Shown here: positions 25,222-32,694 of the stretch, one piece after another | Layout: each line of letters starts with the position of its first letter | Position numbering within the stretch: position 1 is the first letter of the stretch | From: Gammaproteobacteria bacterium | Lineage (GTDB): Bacteria; Pseudomonadota; Gammaproteobacteria; UBA6429; Thiohalophilaceae | Direction of reading: 5' to 3' | Assembly: GCA_024641445.1 (NCBI GenBank) | Contig: JAHEDA010000001.1 | Location: forward strand, 1 to 33,823 | Length of the DNA: 33,823 nucleotides | The notes under the pieces: model-generated | The model's input: the letters and a program-made list of their open reading frames with translations, nothing else | Told to the model about the DNA's origin: nothing | Database searches by the model: none | Position numbers and translations under genes: made by a program

Positions 25222-25743
25222 ATGTGCAGGTGTGCAAAGCTTTTGTTAATCGTTATTGGGTTGGGTCTCTCGACTACCTTCACATGGGCCGCAACACCAC
25301 AGACCTTGCCACCGGTGGCGAAGGTATTCGTGGCACCAGACTTCATGTTGCAAGGCGAAGATGACAAGACCTATCACCTGGCGGACTTTAAGGGCCGGGT
25401 GGTGGTGCTGAATTTTTGGGCCACCTGGTGTCCACCCTGTCGATACGAGATGCCCTCGATGGAGCGTGCCTGGAACAAACTCCAAGGCGAGGGTATAGAG
25501 ATCCTCGCCGTCAATGTGGGTGAGGGTGCCGATACGGTATTTGAATTTCTGGGCAGCTACCCGGTGAGCTTCCCATTGTTGTTGGATAAAGATGCCAACG
25601 TCATCAAGCGTTACCCGGTGACGGGTCTGCCCACGACATTCATCATCAGCCCGAAGGGAGTTGTTACGCACCGGACGATGGGTAGCCGCGAGTGGGATGC
25701 ACCAGAGTTACTGGAACAGCTCAGGGCGATGCGCGAGCATTAA
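25222..25743 (+). CDS. TlpA/ResA-type periplasmic thioredoxin
   Basis: A 173-residue exported thiol-disulfide protein. Signal peptide of about 24 residues (ends TFTWA-ATP), then an AhpC/TSA-thioredoxin fold: DFMLQGEDDKTYHLADFKGR, active site FWATWCPPCRYEMPS with C70/C73, and the cis-proline loop GLPTTF. Such proteins reduce apo-cytochromes or copper sites, or act as peroxidases. AGGAG lies seven bases before the ATG at 25222 and four before the ATG at 25219, so the former is chosen; the latter overlaps the upstream stop. It is coupled to the secreted protein upstream, which contains cysteines and may be its partner (inference). Downstream is a 220-base gap. Confidence 0.9.
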   Translation: MCRCAKLLLIVIGLGLSTTFTWAATPQTLPPVAKVFVAPDFMLQGEDDKTYHLADFKGRVVVLNFWATWCPPCRYEMPSMERAWNKLQGEGIEILAVNVGEGADTVFEFLGSYPVSFPLLLDKDANVIKRYPVTGLPTTFIISPKGVVTHRTMGSREWDAPELLEQLRAMREH

Positions 25744-25825
25744 GATTTATTGCCAACATTTTGCGTGTATCCGCCGGTTTTACGACCAGATATTTTTATT
25801 TACAGTCTGAACTTTTGCCCCCCCT

Positions 25826-25854
25826 TTGCTACTCTAATCCCCGTTAATAATAAT
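25826..25854 (+). promoter_or_regulatory. Candidate promoter for the glycine-zipper lipoprotein gene
   Basis: TTGCTA (25826-25831) and AATAAT (25849-25854) are separated by 17 bases in an AT-rich stretch, about 110 bases upstream of the ATG at 25964. The rest of the gap 25744-25963 shows no supported gene; a 73-codon frame there has no ribosome-binding site or coding pattern. Confidence 0.35.
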
Positions 25855-25963
25855 ACGAGCTGTGTAGCGGCCATATTAGGCAGGTTACGGCCCGCTCAAT
25901 ATCAGGTTCAGCGTTGTATGTGGGATAGGTCAAGGTCTGGTCTAAACGAGGAAGCGAGTACAT

Positions 25964-26554
25964 ATGTTTAATGTGATGTTACCGCAAGGCCGAACGAGGG
26001 CTTTCACTCGTCGTATTTCAGTCTTTGTCCTGACCAGCTCCGTGCTGGCCGCATGTTCTGCGCCAGGCTATAGAGTGCATCGTCATGCCGGGTATCAGGT
26101 CGAGATGCCCTCAACCGAGGTTGTCTTTTATCCCGCGCATGGTCAAGCTCCCGCACAACAGGAGCGGGATCGCTACGAGTGCTATGTCTGGTCTGTTCAG
26201 AGAACGGGCTTCGATCCCAATAAGTTTTTAGCTGATATTCCGCAGCACGTCGAGGTTACCCCGGCAAGCCCTGCAGGCTCTGATGTGGTGGCCGGTGCCG
26301 TCGGTGGTGCCATTGTGGGTTCTATCCTCTCACCTCGACATGACCGCCGAGCGGGGACGGTCGTTGGGGCGATCACAGGTGCATTCATGGGGGCTGAATC
26401 TGATGCGGCAAAGCAGGAGCAGGCCCAACGACTACAGCAGGATTTCAATCAAAATGAGCAGCAGTCGTACGCACAGCTGGACAAACAGGCGCGTAATTTC
26501 CGTCGGGCCATGGCGGCCTGCCTGGAAGGACGTGGTTATACCGTCAGGGAATGA
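25964..26554 (+). CDS. Glycine-zipper lipoprotein
   Basis: A 196-residue envelope protein. The signal peptide ends VLAAC near residue 31, a lipobox, with a second basic N-terminal part before it. The mature region carries a module reading VVFYPAHGQ, RDRYECYVW and RTGFDPN (about 54-85). A glycine-zipper pair follows, VAGAVGGAIVGSI and GTVVGAITGAFMGAE (about 107-145), which should form a membrane-active helical hairpin. A Gln-rich helix and the terminal segment FRRAMAACLEGRGYTV complete it. The same flanking pieces recur without the zipper in the next gene. GAGGAAG nine bases before the ATG marks the start. The family is seen widely in gammaproteobacteria without an assigned role; envelope stability is only a guess. 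Confidence 0.85.
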   Translation: MFNVMLPQGRTRAFTRRISVFVLTSSVLAACSAPGYRVHRHAGYQVEMPSTEVVFYPAHGQAPAQQERDRYECYVWSVQRTGFDPNKFLADIPQHVEVTPASPAGSDVVAGAVGGAIVGSILSPRHDRRAGTVVGAITGAFMGAESDAAKQEQAQRLQQDFNQNEQQSYAQLDKQARNFRRAMAACLEGRGYTVRE

Positions 26555-26588
26555 TCCGGTAATGAACCGTGGAGTCGGGGGATAGGCA

Positions 26589-27308
26589 ATGAAACACCAT
26601 CGAGAGAAGATCTTAGGTCTTGGGATATTTTTCCTGCTAGGTGTCATTTCGATTGCCGCGCACGCCGATCGTGATGGCCGGGAGCGGCATGAGTTTGAAC
26701 ACAATCGTGGCTATGAACGTGCGAAGTTGCGGGAGCTAAGGCACGATGAGTTACGATTTGATCAACGCTTTCGGCACAATCATTATTACCCGCGATTCGG
26801 GCAGGTCATCACGGTACTGCCAGAGCATTATCAGCGGTTTCGGTTTCATAATGCGTTTTATTTCTATCTGGATGGAGTGTGGTATCGCCCGAACGCCCGG
26901 CGCTATGTTGTGATTGCACCACCTGTAGGGATAGTGGTCACACGCCTGCCCGCCTTTTACACCACGGTATGGTGGAGTGGCATCCCTTATTACTATGCAA
27001 ACGACACCTATTATGTTTGGCAGCCGGAGGCCAATGGCTATGTGGTGACGGCCCCACCGGAAAAAATTGAAGAGCAAGCGGCTGCACCGGCCTCGGATGA
27101 GTTGTTCATATATCCGGCGAAGGGTCAGGGCGAGAAACAACAGGCCGATGACCGTTATGCCTGCCATCGTTGGGGGGTGAGTCAGACAGGGTTTGACCCG
27201 AGCTTGCCACCGAAAGAGCCGGACGAAGGTTCTTTAACCAGGAAGCGTGCGGATTATCAAAAGGCGATGCGGGCCTGCCTGGAGGGGCGTGGATACACCG
27301 TGCGTTGA
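26589..27308 (+). CDS. DUF6515-like periplasmic protein
   Basis: A 239-residue exported protein. A signal peptide (ends AAHA-DRD, about residue 26) leads a His/Arg-rich charged stretch (26-65), followed by a Tyr-rich domain, VITVLPEHYQRFRFHNAFYF, GVWYRPNARRYVVIAPPVG, and VWWSGIPYYYANDTYYVW (about 72-145). This Tyr/Pro repeat is typical of DUF6515 proteins. The C-terminal 70 residues (FIYPAKGQ, DRYACHRWGVSQTGFDP, KAMRACLEGRGYTV) copy the module of the preceding lipoprotein. GGGGG eight bases before the ATG supports the start. The gap to the lipoprotein gene is 34 bases, so both are probably one operon. Function unknown. Confidence 0.85.
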   Translation: MKHHREKILGLGIFFLLGVISIAAHADRDGRERHEFEHNRGYERAKLRELRHDELRFDQRFRHNHYYPRFGQVITVLPEHYQRFRFHNAFYFYLDGVWYRPNARRYVVIAPPVGIVVTRLPAFYTTVWWSGIPYYYANDTYYVWQPEANGYVVTAPPEKIEEQAAAPASDELFIYPAKGQGEKQQADDRYACHRWGVSQTGFDPSLPPKEPDEGSLTRKRADYQKAMRACLEGRGYTVR

Positions 27309-27337
27309 GAGCGCTAATGCCAGGTTCAAGTCGAGGC

Positions 27338-27604
27338 TTACAGCCAGTATTTGCCTTCCCACTTACCGTTACGGTAATCCAGTAAAAAACGCCTGGGCGC
27401 CAGTTTTCTGGCCGTGTCGGTGTTGATATCCATCTCGGGTTGACGCCCCGCGCGCGTGGCCGCCTCGGCATGGCGTGTCCACTCGACCAGTACCGGTTTG
27501 CCGTTGATCTCAACCTGTCTTGAATGGGGGCCTTCGAGGTAACCATGTTCATGCCTGACCTCCGGGAGACGGGACGTATACGGAGTGACGACACACCTAC
27601 TTGT
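27338..27604 (-). pseudogene. Start-less protein-like frame, probable gene remnant
   Basis: Reading the minus strand gives an 88-codon open frame ending at a TAA (27338-27340). Its sequence looks like a real protein: VEINGKPVLVEWTRHAEA, PEMDINTDTARKLAPRR and FLLDYRNGKWEGKYWL. However, no ATG, GTG or TTG occurs in frame before the internal M of PEMD, and an in-frame TGA sits just upstream at 27605-27607. A strong GGAGG (27559-27563) and an ATG six bases later (27550-27552) are present but out of frame, so a one-base indel near the start, or a 5' truncation, would explain it. The family is not recognised. It lies between the DUF6515-like gene and the cell-wall hydrolase, facing the former. Confidence 0.5.
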
Positions 27605-27625
27605 TCACGCTAGGTAGTTATCTAA

Positions 27626-28204
27626 TTATTGATAGAACACGTGATCACCAATGGTGGCGATCTCTCGCTTCTCCTGGGCCCAGCGTGGTTCAACCTCACG
27701 GGCGTGATAAAACAAGGCCTTGCCCAGGATTCGGTGATACTTATTTGGCTGTGAATAGACATCCTCAGCGACCTGCCAGGCCTGTTGCCAGGCCATGGGC
27801 TCAGGGATGGGTATCTCATCGTGCAGGGTCCATGAAAAGGCCGCAACCTCGCGACCACGGATCCAGTCCCAATTTTTCTGGTAGACCACGCCACAGATGG
27901 TCTTGGGATAGTGTCGCGACATTACCCGGTTCATAGTGACCTGTGCCACTGCGTATTGTCCCTCAAGGGGTTCGCCGCGCGCCTCGTGATAGACATTGAG
28001 TGCAAGACAGGTAAGCTCCTGAGTCTGGGCGCTGGCCTGAACCGAACGGTCTATCGCAAATCCAAGCAGGGCGATCAATGTCGCAAGGGCAATCACAAGC
28101 GCCCCATAGTGTCTTGGATATAAATACCAGTAGTACACCAGATTCTTCCACAGATCGCGTAGTGGTTGGGTGTAGTCCATTTGGCGTAAGTGGCGGAGAG
28201 TCAT
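27626..28204 (-). CDS. SleB/CwlJ-type cell wall hydrolase
   Basis: A 192-residue membrane-anchored peptidoglycan hydrolase. One hydrophobic helix (about residues 33-52) follows a short cytoplasmic N-terminus, and the catalytic domain (Hydrolase_2) is periplasmic. The family signature ALNVYHEARGEPLEGQYAVA carries the presumed catalytic glutamate E74, followed by VTMNRVMSRHYP, FSWTLH and ALFYHAREVEPRW. In Bacillus these enzymes break spore cortex; in gammaproteobacteria they probably act in cell-wall turnover as transglycosylase-like enzymes. The ATG at 28204 has no ribosome-binding site but overlaps the stop of a small upstream frame by four bases, so translational coupling is possible. Confident family call. 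Confidence 0.92.
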   Translation of the reverse strand: MTLRHLRQMDYTQPLRDLWKNLVYYWYLYPRHYGALVIALATLIALLGFAIDRSVQASAQTQELTCLALNVYHEARGEPLEGQYAVAQVTMNRVMSRHYPKTICGVVYQKNWDWIRGREVAAFSWTLHDEIPIPEPMAWQQAWQVAEDVYSQPNKYHRILGKALFYHAREVEPRWAQEKREIATIGDHVFYQ

Positions 28205-28428
28205 AGGCTGATTGTAGGCCCTTGGGCCGCATCCCTTCTGAGGCCGGTGACACGAAAAATATGACGGACGAGGTCTAAATTCAGTGGGTATGCGGGGTAG
28301 CCATGACGATGCATAAGGATGGTGTTCTTCCCTGAGGTACTTCTGATGGCGGGATTTTGCGCGAAATCGGCCCTTTTTCCTAGTCTTGGGCCAAAAAATA
28401 GACGTGTTGACAGTAGATTCGGTACCAT
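28201..28428 (-). CDS. Doubtful small ORF overlapping the cell wall hydrolase start
   Basis: A 75-codon frame whose stop overlaps the hydrolase start in an ATGA arrangement, and GAGG just before its ATG. The sequence (HRHGYPAYPLNLDLVRH) is not from a known family, its third-position base use shows no coding bias by eye, and the region also holds the 5' flank of the MFS gene. It may be spurious; the overlap geometry is the only argument for it. The gap 28205-28465 otherwise holds nothing clear. Confidence 0.2.
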   Translation of the reverse strand: MVPNLLSTRLFFGPRLGKRADFAQNPAIRSTSGKNTILMHRHGYPAYPLNLDLVRHIFRVTGLRRDAAQGPTISL

Positions 28429-28465
28429 GATCCTCGTGCTGCGTCAGTAGGTAGATAGGTCCTCC

Positions 28466-29875
28466 GTGTCAAAACGTTATTCCAGTGATCCCCTTATCGA
28501 TAAGTCCCTCAGGCATTCCGTACGCGATGGGGCGGCCTATTCTGTGATGGCGGGCAGTGGCGAGACCTACTTCTCTGCCTTTGCCCTCTTTCTCAAGGCC
28601 AACACGGCCCAGATTGGTTTCCTTGCCTCAGTACCGCCCTTGCTGGCCTCGTTCGCACAATTATTTTCTGCCTGGTTGGGACACAAGACCGGCAAGCGCA
28701 AGGCCATCATTTTATCCGGCGCCATACTGCAAGGCATAGTGTGGATACCGATGGCGATTTTGCCGCTGGCGTTTCGTCAACACAGTGTCGAGATATTGAT
28801 CGCCTGCGTGGTGCTCTATTACAGCTTTGGCAATCTGGCCGCACCACAGTGGTCCAGTCTGATGGGGGAGCTGGTCGCCGAGCGCAAGCGCGGCCGTTAT
28901 TTCGCTCTCCGCACACGCATATGCAGTGTTGCCTCATTTGTAGCCTTGATTGTTGCAGGGAGCGTATTGCATTTCTTTAATGCCTGGGAGTACACCGTCA
29001 TCGGATATTTGTTGATCTTCGGGATTGCCTTTGTGGCGCGGTTTGTCTCGGTCTATCACATCGCGCAGATGTACGACCCGCCGGGTCACGTGGCGGCGAT
29101 GGAGGTGCCCTTTGGCATGCGTTGGTGGCACCAGATTCGATATTCACAGATGGGACGCTTCTCGCTCTTCTTCGCCATGATCCAGTTTTCGGTGGCGGTG
29201 GGCTCGCCCTTTTTCTCAGTCTATCTATTGCGTGACCTGCACTTCAGTTATCTGGAGTATATGTCGTGTACTGCCTCGACCGTATTGATGCAGTTCCTCA
29301 CCCTCAATCGCTGGGGGCGGATCTCTGACATCTTTGGTAATCGCGTGATCCTCATGTTGTGTGGCATGTTGATCCCTCTGATTCCTTTGCTGTGGACACT
29401 CTCCGGCAATTTTTATTATTTAATAGCGGTACAGGCTCTGGGCGGCTTTGCCTGGGCAGGATTTACCTTGAGTGCAAGTAATTTTCTCTATGATCTAATC
29501 CCCGCGGGAAAGCGTGCAACCTATCTGGCTGTGAACAGTGTCCTGGCCAGCACGGGTGTTTTCCTTGGTGCGATGCTGGGAGGCATTCTCGGTGCAAGTT
29601 TACCCGGGGAGTTCAGTCTGTTTGGAATACATGTCCATTTGCTCAGTGCGCTCTATTTTATTTTCTTCCTGTCATTTCTGCTGCGCCTGACGACGGTGTG
29701 GTTGTTTCTACCGCGCATTCAGGAGGCGCGCAAGGTCAAACCTATTACTATGCGTCGGTTGATCTTTCGTGTGGCGCGTTTCAGCGCCGTGTCCGGTTTG
29801 ATCTTCGATGTTATGGGTAGTCGCAGGAAGGTGGAGTCATCCTCCAGCCTGGAACATGATTTGCACCCAGGCTGA
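28466..29875 (+). CDS. Major facilitator superfamily transporter
   Basis: Integral membrane protein of 469 residues with about 12 hydrophobic segments, an N-terminal hydrophilic tail (residues 1-25) and a charged C-terminal tail. The loop LGHKTGKRKAIILSGA and the later NRWGRISDIFGNRVIL mark the two MFS halves. The sequence resembles MFS proteins seen in gammaproteobacterial genomes without assigned substrate; a nucleoside, sugar or drug role is not supported. Start is a GTG at 28466 with AGG upstream at close spacing. It ends five bases before the converging rlmM stop, with no room for a terminator. A TTGACA at 28407-28412 upstream lacks a matching -10. Confidence 0.88.
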   Translation: MSKRYSSDPLIDKSLRHSVRDGAAYSVMAGSGETYFSAFALFLKANTAQIGFLASVPPLLASFAQLFSAWLGHKTGKRKAIILSGAILQGIVWIPMAILPLAFRQHSVEILIACVVLYYSFGNLAAPQWSSLMGELVAERKRGRYFALRTRICSVASFVALIVAGSVLHFFNAWEYTVIGYLLIFGIAFVARFVSVYHIAQMYDPPGHVAAMEVPFGMRWWHQIRYSQMGRFSLFFAMIQFSVAVGSPFFSVYLLRDLHFSYLEYMSCTASTVLMQFLTLNRWGRISDIFGNRVILMLCGMLIPLIPLLWTLSGNFYYLIAVQALGGFAWAGFTLSASNFLYDLIPAGKRATYLAVNSVLASTGVFLGAMLGGILGASLPGEFSLFGIHVHLLSALYFIFFLSFLLRLTTVWLFLPRIQEARKVKPITMRRLIFRVARFSAVSGLIFDVMGSRRKVESSSSLEHDLHPG

Positions 29876-29880
29876 TACCC

Positions 29881-30942
29881 CTAACGCTGTGAGCGAATAA
29901 TACAGCCTGTAATCTCGGCGCGGTCGTGATAGAGCTGTTTGAAGCTTAAATCATAGTGCACATCAGACATGGCAAGCTGTCCACGGATCAACTCTTCACA
30001 TCGACGCACCTCCTGCAGACGTTTCTTCATCGGCAACTTCAGATTGAAGATGCTGTTTCGACAATCACCTCGGGTTATCCAGTCGGTCACCAGTTGGGCA
30101 ATGCGAATCGGTTGCTCCACCATGTCGCAGACCATCCACTCGACGGGGCTGGCTGGGCGAAAGCGGAAACCGTCTTCACGTCGATGGTCGAGTAGTCCAC
30201 TCTGCATGAGCGCATCGGCCATCGGGCCATTGTCAACCGCGATGACACGAAGCCCACGATGTATCAACTGCCAGGACCAGCCGCCGGGCGATGCACCCAA
30301 ATCCACAGCATGCATACCGGGTCTCAAGAGCTTCTTGTGTTGCGCTGGTGTCAGGAAGTACAGCAAGGCCTCTTCCAGCTTCAGTGTGGAGCGACTCGGT
30401 GCCTGTGCCGGGAATTTCAGGCGCGGGATACCCATGAGCCAGGGGGAGCTGATGTGCGTATCGCTGAGCCCCATCATGACACTGGTGGAACTCTGGAAAC
30501 ACAAATGCAGGCGCGGTAAGCCCGGTTCATCACGCAGGAGTTTTGCCTTCTGCAAAGCCTGGCGCAGGGGCGTGGAGAATTTTTTGAGGAAGCCCGAGAG
30601 GGACTTTGCCTCATTGGTGTCGGGGGTCTCGACCCAGACATCACAGATATTCTGACCGTTTAACAGTTCCAGGACCGGTGTTAGGCGATCCGTGACCGGG
30701 AGTTGATTGAGCTGCGCGAGCAGGGGGATGACTTGACGGGCGAAGATCAGACTACGGTAGTCCACCTGCGCCAACCACTTGCTGGCCTCCTCGTGGGGCA
30801 TAAAGACTACGTGTGCGCTATCGGTCTTGGCCTTGCAGTAGCCGGTTACCCCATGCTGTGAGGCCAGCTCCTGAACCTCGGAGGCGCATTCGGCCTCAAA
30901 GCCACCACGGCAGTACAACAAAAGTCCAATGAGAGGGTTCAT
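29881..30942 (-). CDS. rlmM: 23S rRNA 2'-O-methyltransferase RlmM
   Basis: RlmM methylates the 2'-OH of C2498 in 23S rRNA using SAM. The product has 353 residues. The N-terminal half (about 1-165) is a THUMP-like RNA-binding part; the C-terminal half is a Rossmann domain with the SAM site DLGASPGGWS (214-223) and the catalytic K-D-K-E residues K188, D273, K302 and E343. Segments CRGGFEAECASE, LMGIPRLKFP and LKLPMKKR match the E. coli protein (366 residues). The ATG start has AGG six bases upstream. It sits 13 bases after a YjdF-type gene on the same strand, so the pair is probably one operon, and converges on the MFS gene. Confidence 0.95.
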   Translation of the reverse strand: MNPLIGLLLYCRGGFEAECASEVQELASQHGVTGYCKAKTDSAHVVFMPHEEASKWLAQVDYRSLIFARQVIPLLAQLNQLPVTDRLTPVLELLNGQNICDVWVETPDTNEAKSLSGFLKKFSTPLRQALQKAKLLRDEPGLPRLHLCFQSSTSVMMGLSDTHISSPWLMGIPRLKFPAQAPSRSTLKLEEALLYFLTPAQHKKLLRPGMHAVDLGASPGGWSWQLIHRGLRVIAVDNGPMADALMQSGLLDHRREDGFRFRPASPVEWMVCDMVEQPIRIAQLVTDWITRGDCRNSIFNLKLPMKKRLQEVRRCEELIRGQLAMSDVHYDLSFKQLYHDRAEITGCIIRSQR

Positions 30943-30955
30943 GCAGGACCTATGT

Positions 30956-31630
30956 TTAGTTAGATTTACTTCGGTTAATAAAAAGCCAGGTGATGAGCAT
31001 GGTAATGGTTGCCCCGGCGAGGGCGAGAAACATATCGCGCTGGGCGTCCCAGATGTCCCCTTGTGTACCTAGATAGGCGTCGCCGAGCCCTGGGCTGACG
31101 ATCTGAGCGATCCACATCTCCAGTAATTCAAAAAAACTACTGAAGGCGAGGATGAGATTGATACTGACAAAGTAGGACCAACTGCGGCGAATATCACTGA
31201 GTCGCAACAACACCTCACGCATGGGGTAGGCGAGTAGCAGCCCATAGCTGAAGTGAACAATACGGTCGTAGTGATTGCGCGACAGCGTGAGCAAGTCTTT
31301 GAGCCAGAAACCCAGTGGCGTCTCGGCATAAGTGTAATGAGCGCCTATCAAGTGTAGGGTGATAAAAATCGTGAACAAAAAGTAAGAAAAATTTGAGAAT
31401 TGAAAGCGTCGGTAAGTAAGACCGAGCAGGATAGAATAAACAATTACGAGCAGGTTCTCTAACAACCAGTCCATTCGGTCAAGCGGGGTGATCGCCATCC
31501 ACAACCAAAAACCGAACAGCCACGCACACATCAACTGTAGGGCGTGATTTTGTCGGAAGCTGGGCGGGATGGGTGCTGGCATGGGAATGTGTCTGGGTGT
31601 AGGCAGCCGCCACCTTAAAGCAGTCGCCAT
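30956..31630 (-). CDS. YjdF-type DUF2238 membrane protein
   Basis: An integral membrane protein of up to 224 residues with about six hydrophobic segments. The pattern DRIVHFSYGLLLAYPMREVL, SSFFELLEMWIA and YLGTQGDIWDAQRDMFLALAG is characteristic of DUF2238 (PF09997), the family of E. coli YjdF. Histidine, glutamate and aspartate residues within membrane segments could bind a metal. The role is unknown. The first ATG (31630) and the second at 31582 (giving 208 residues) both lack a clear ribosome-binding site; the N-terminal 16 residues look poorly conserved, so the shorter form is possible. It is divergent from the DUF1223 gene and followed at 13 bases by rlmM. Confidence 0.88.
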   Translation of the reverse strand: MATALRWRLPTPRHIPMPAPIPPSFRQNHALQLMCAWLFGFWLWMAITPLDRMDWLLENLLVIVYSILLGLTYRRFQFSNFSYFLFTIFITLHLIGAHYTYAETPLGFWLKDLLTLSRNHYDRIVHFSYGLLLAYPMREVLLRLSDIRRSWSYFVSINLILAFSSFFELLEMWIAQIVSPGLGDAYLGTQGDIWDAQRDMFLALAGATITMLITWLFINRSKSN

Positions 31631-31674
31631 TGAAGTGTAAAGCCATAACGATAAATTGATAGGGGAACGACAGG

Positions 31675-32424
31675 ATGAAACCGATGAAGAAATTGCAGGT
31701 GTGTGGCCTATTGGCGCTTCTGATGTGGGTCGTCAACACCGGGGTAGCGCTGGCCGCACCGCAGCACTTTGAGAGCGGTGAGCAGCAGACAATGTTGGTC
31801 GAGCTTTTTACCTCCGAGGGTTGCAGCAGTTGCCCACCCGCTGAGGCCTTCATGAATACGCTCATCCAGGATGAGCAGCTCTGGCGACGTGTCATTCCAC
31901 TCGCCCTGCACGTGGGCTACTGGGACTATCTCGGTTGGAAGGACGCTTTTGCCGACCCCGCGCACGCACAACGCCAGCGCGCCTATGCCAAGGCTCAACG
32001 CGCGAGTACGGTGTACACACCGGCCTGGTTCATCAATGGCAGGTCCTGGCGACCAAGCCTGTTTTATCGGCAGCTACCCGAGGTCGAGGCGCCGAGGGTC
32101 GGCAAGCTATCACTATTACTTGAGGGCTCGGGCTTGCACGCTACCTTTAAGGCAGCCGATCTATCGTCACCCCGTACCCTGTATGTAGCGCGGCTTGGTT
32201 TTGGGCTGGAGAGTCAGATCCGGGCGGGCGAGAATCGCGGGCGGCACGCGCGGCACGACTTTGTGGTGATCGGTTATACGGCTCAATCGAGTGCCACAGG
32301 TGAGTGGCGACTGCCATTACCCGAGCCGCGTATTGTGGGTGTTACGACGCAGGCGCTGGTGGCATGGGTGAGTCGGGGAGATAGCCCGGTACCCCTTCAG
32401 TCGGTGGGGGGCTGGCTGAAATAA
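31675..32424 (+). CDS. DUF1223 periplasmic thioredoxin-fold protein
   Basis: An exported protein of 249 residues. Signal peptide about 27 residues (ends ALAAPQH). The DUF1223 core is VELFTSEGCSSCPPAEAFM, with a C-S-S-C pair at C50 and C53, followed by LALHVGYWDYLGWKDAFADP and the conserved YTPAWFINGR. The fold is thioredoxin-like, so a disulfide or metal-handling role in the periplasm is plausible but unproven. The C-terminal half (about 140-249) is a separate beta-rich part. The ATG follows AGGGGA and ACAGG, adequate for initiation; a second ATG lies three codons in. The gene diverges from the YjdF gene and is followed by a hairpin that serves as terminator for the opposing cold-shock gene. 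Confidence 0.92.
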   Translation: MKPMKKLQVCGLLALLMWVVNTGVALAAPQHFESGEQQTMLVELFTSEGCSSCPPAEAFMNTLIQDEQLWRRVIPLALHVGYWDYLGWKDAFADPAHAQRQRAYAKAQRASTVYTPAWFINGRSWRPSLFYRQLPEVEAPRVGKLSLLLEGSGLHATFKAADLSSPRTLYVARLGFGLESQIRAGENRGRHARHDFVVIGYTAQSSATGEWRLPLPEPRIVGVTTQALVAWVSRGDSPVPLQSVGGWLK

Positions 32425-32432
32425 ACAGTCCA

Positions 32433-32460
32433 GAAAAAGAAACCCCGCCAAGGGCGGGGC
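32433..32460 (-). terminator. Intrinsic terminator of the cold-shock gene
   Basis: On the minus strand, CCCCGCC-CTT-GGCGGGG (stem 32443-32459) is followed directly by a run of mostly T residues (32433-32442). It lies 30 bases past the csp stop and is a textbook intrinsic terminator for that gene. On the plus strand no T-run follows, so it is mainly one-directional. Confidence 0.85.
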
Positions 32461-32490
32461 TCCCAAATCGAACTGCAAAAGCGGTTCGGA

Positions 32491-32694
32491 TTATTGCGGG
32501 ATAACGTTGGTGGCCTGAGGACCCTTGGGGCCCTTTTCCACGTCATACGTTACAGCCTGACCTTCCTTCAGGGTACGGAAACCGTCGCCCTTGATGGCGC
32601 TGAAATGTACGAAGACATCCTTGCCACCGTCAGCCTGAGAAATAAAGCCAAAACCCTTGGTCTCGTTGAACCACTTTACAGTACCTGTTGCCAT
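32491..32694 (-). CDS. CspA-family cold-shock protein
   Basis: An RNA/DNA-binding OB-fold protein of 67 residues acting as an RNA chaperone. From the ATG at 32692-32694 the sequence starts MATGTVKWFNETKGFGFIS, with RNP1 KGFGFIS and RNP2 VFVHF; YDVEKGPKGPQATNV ends it. An alternative ATG two codons upstream has AAGG only two bases away, while the chosen start has it eight bases away, so the shorter form is correct by spacing. The mRNA is expected to have a long leader with hairpins and a tandem repeat, as many csp mRNAs do, suggesting post-transcriptional control. An intrinsic terminator follows. Which csp paralogue it is cannot be told. Confidence 0.96.
   Translation of the reverse strand: MATGTVKWFNETKGFGFISQADGGKDVFVHFSAIKGDGFRTLKEGQAVTYDVEKGPKGPQATNVIPQ

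Noticed and set aside
25750..25971. 73-codon frame in the gap before the glycine-zipper lipoprotein
   Set aside because: No ribosome-binding site, no coding pattern, and it overlaps the promoter candidate and the next gene's start.
28407..28412. Perfect TTGACA upstream of the second MFS gene
   Set aside because: No acceptable -10 element at 16-18 bases, so it is not called as a promoter.
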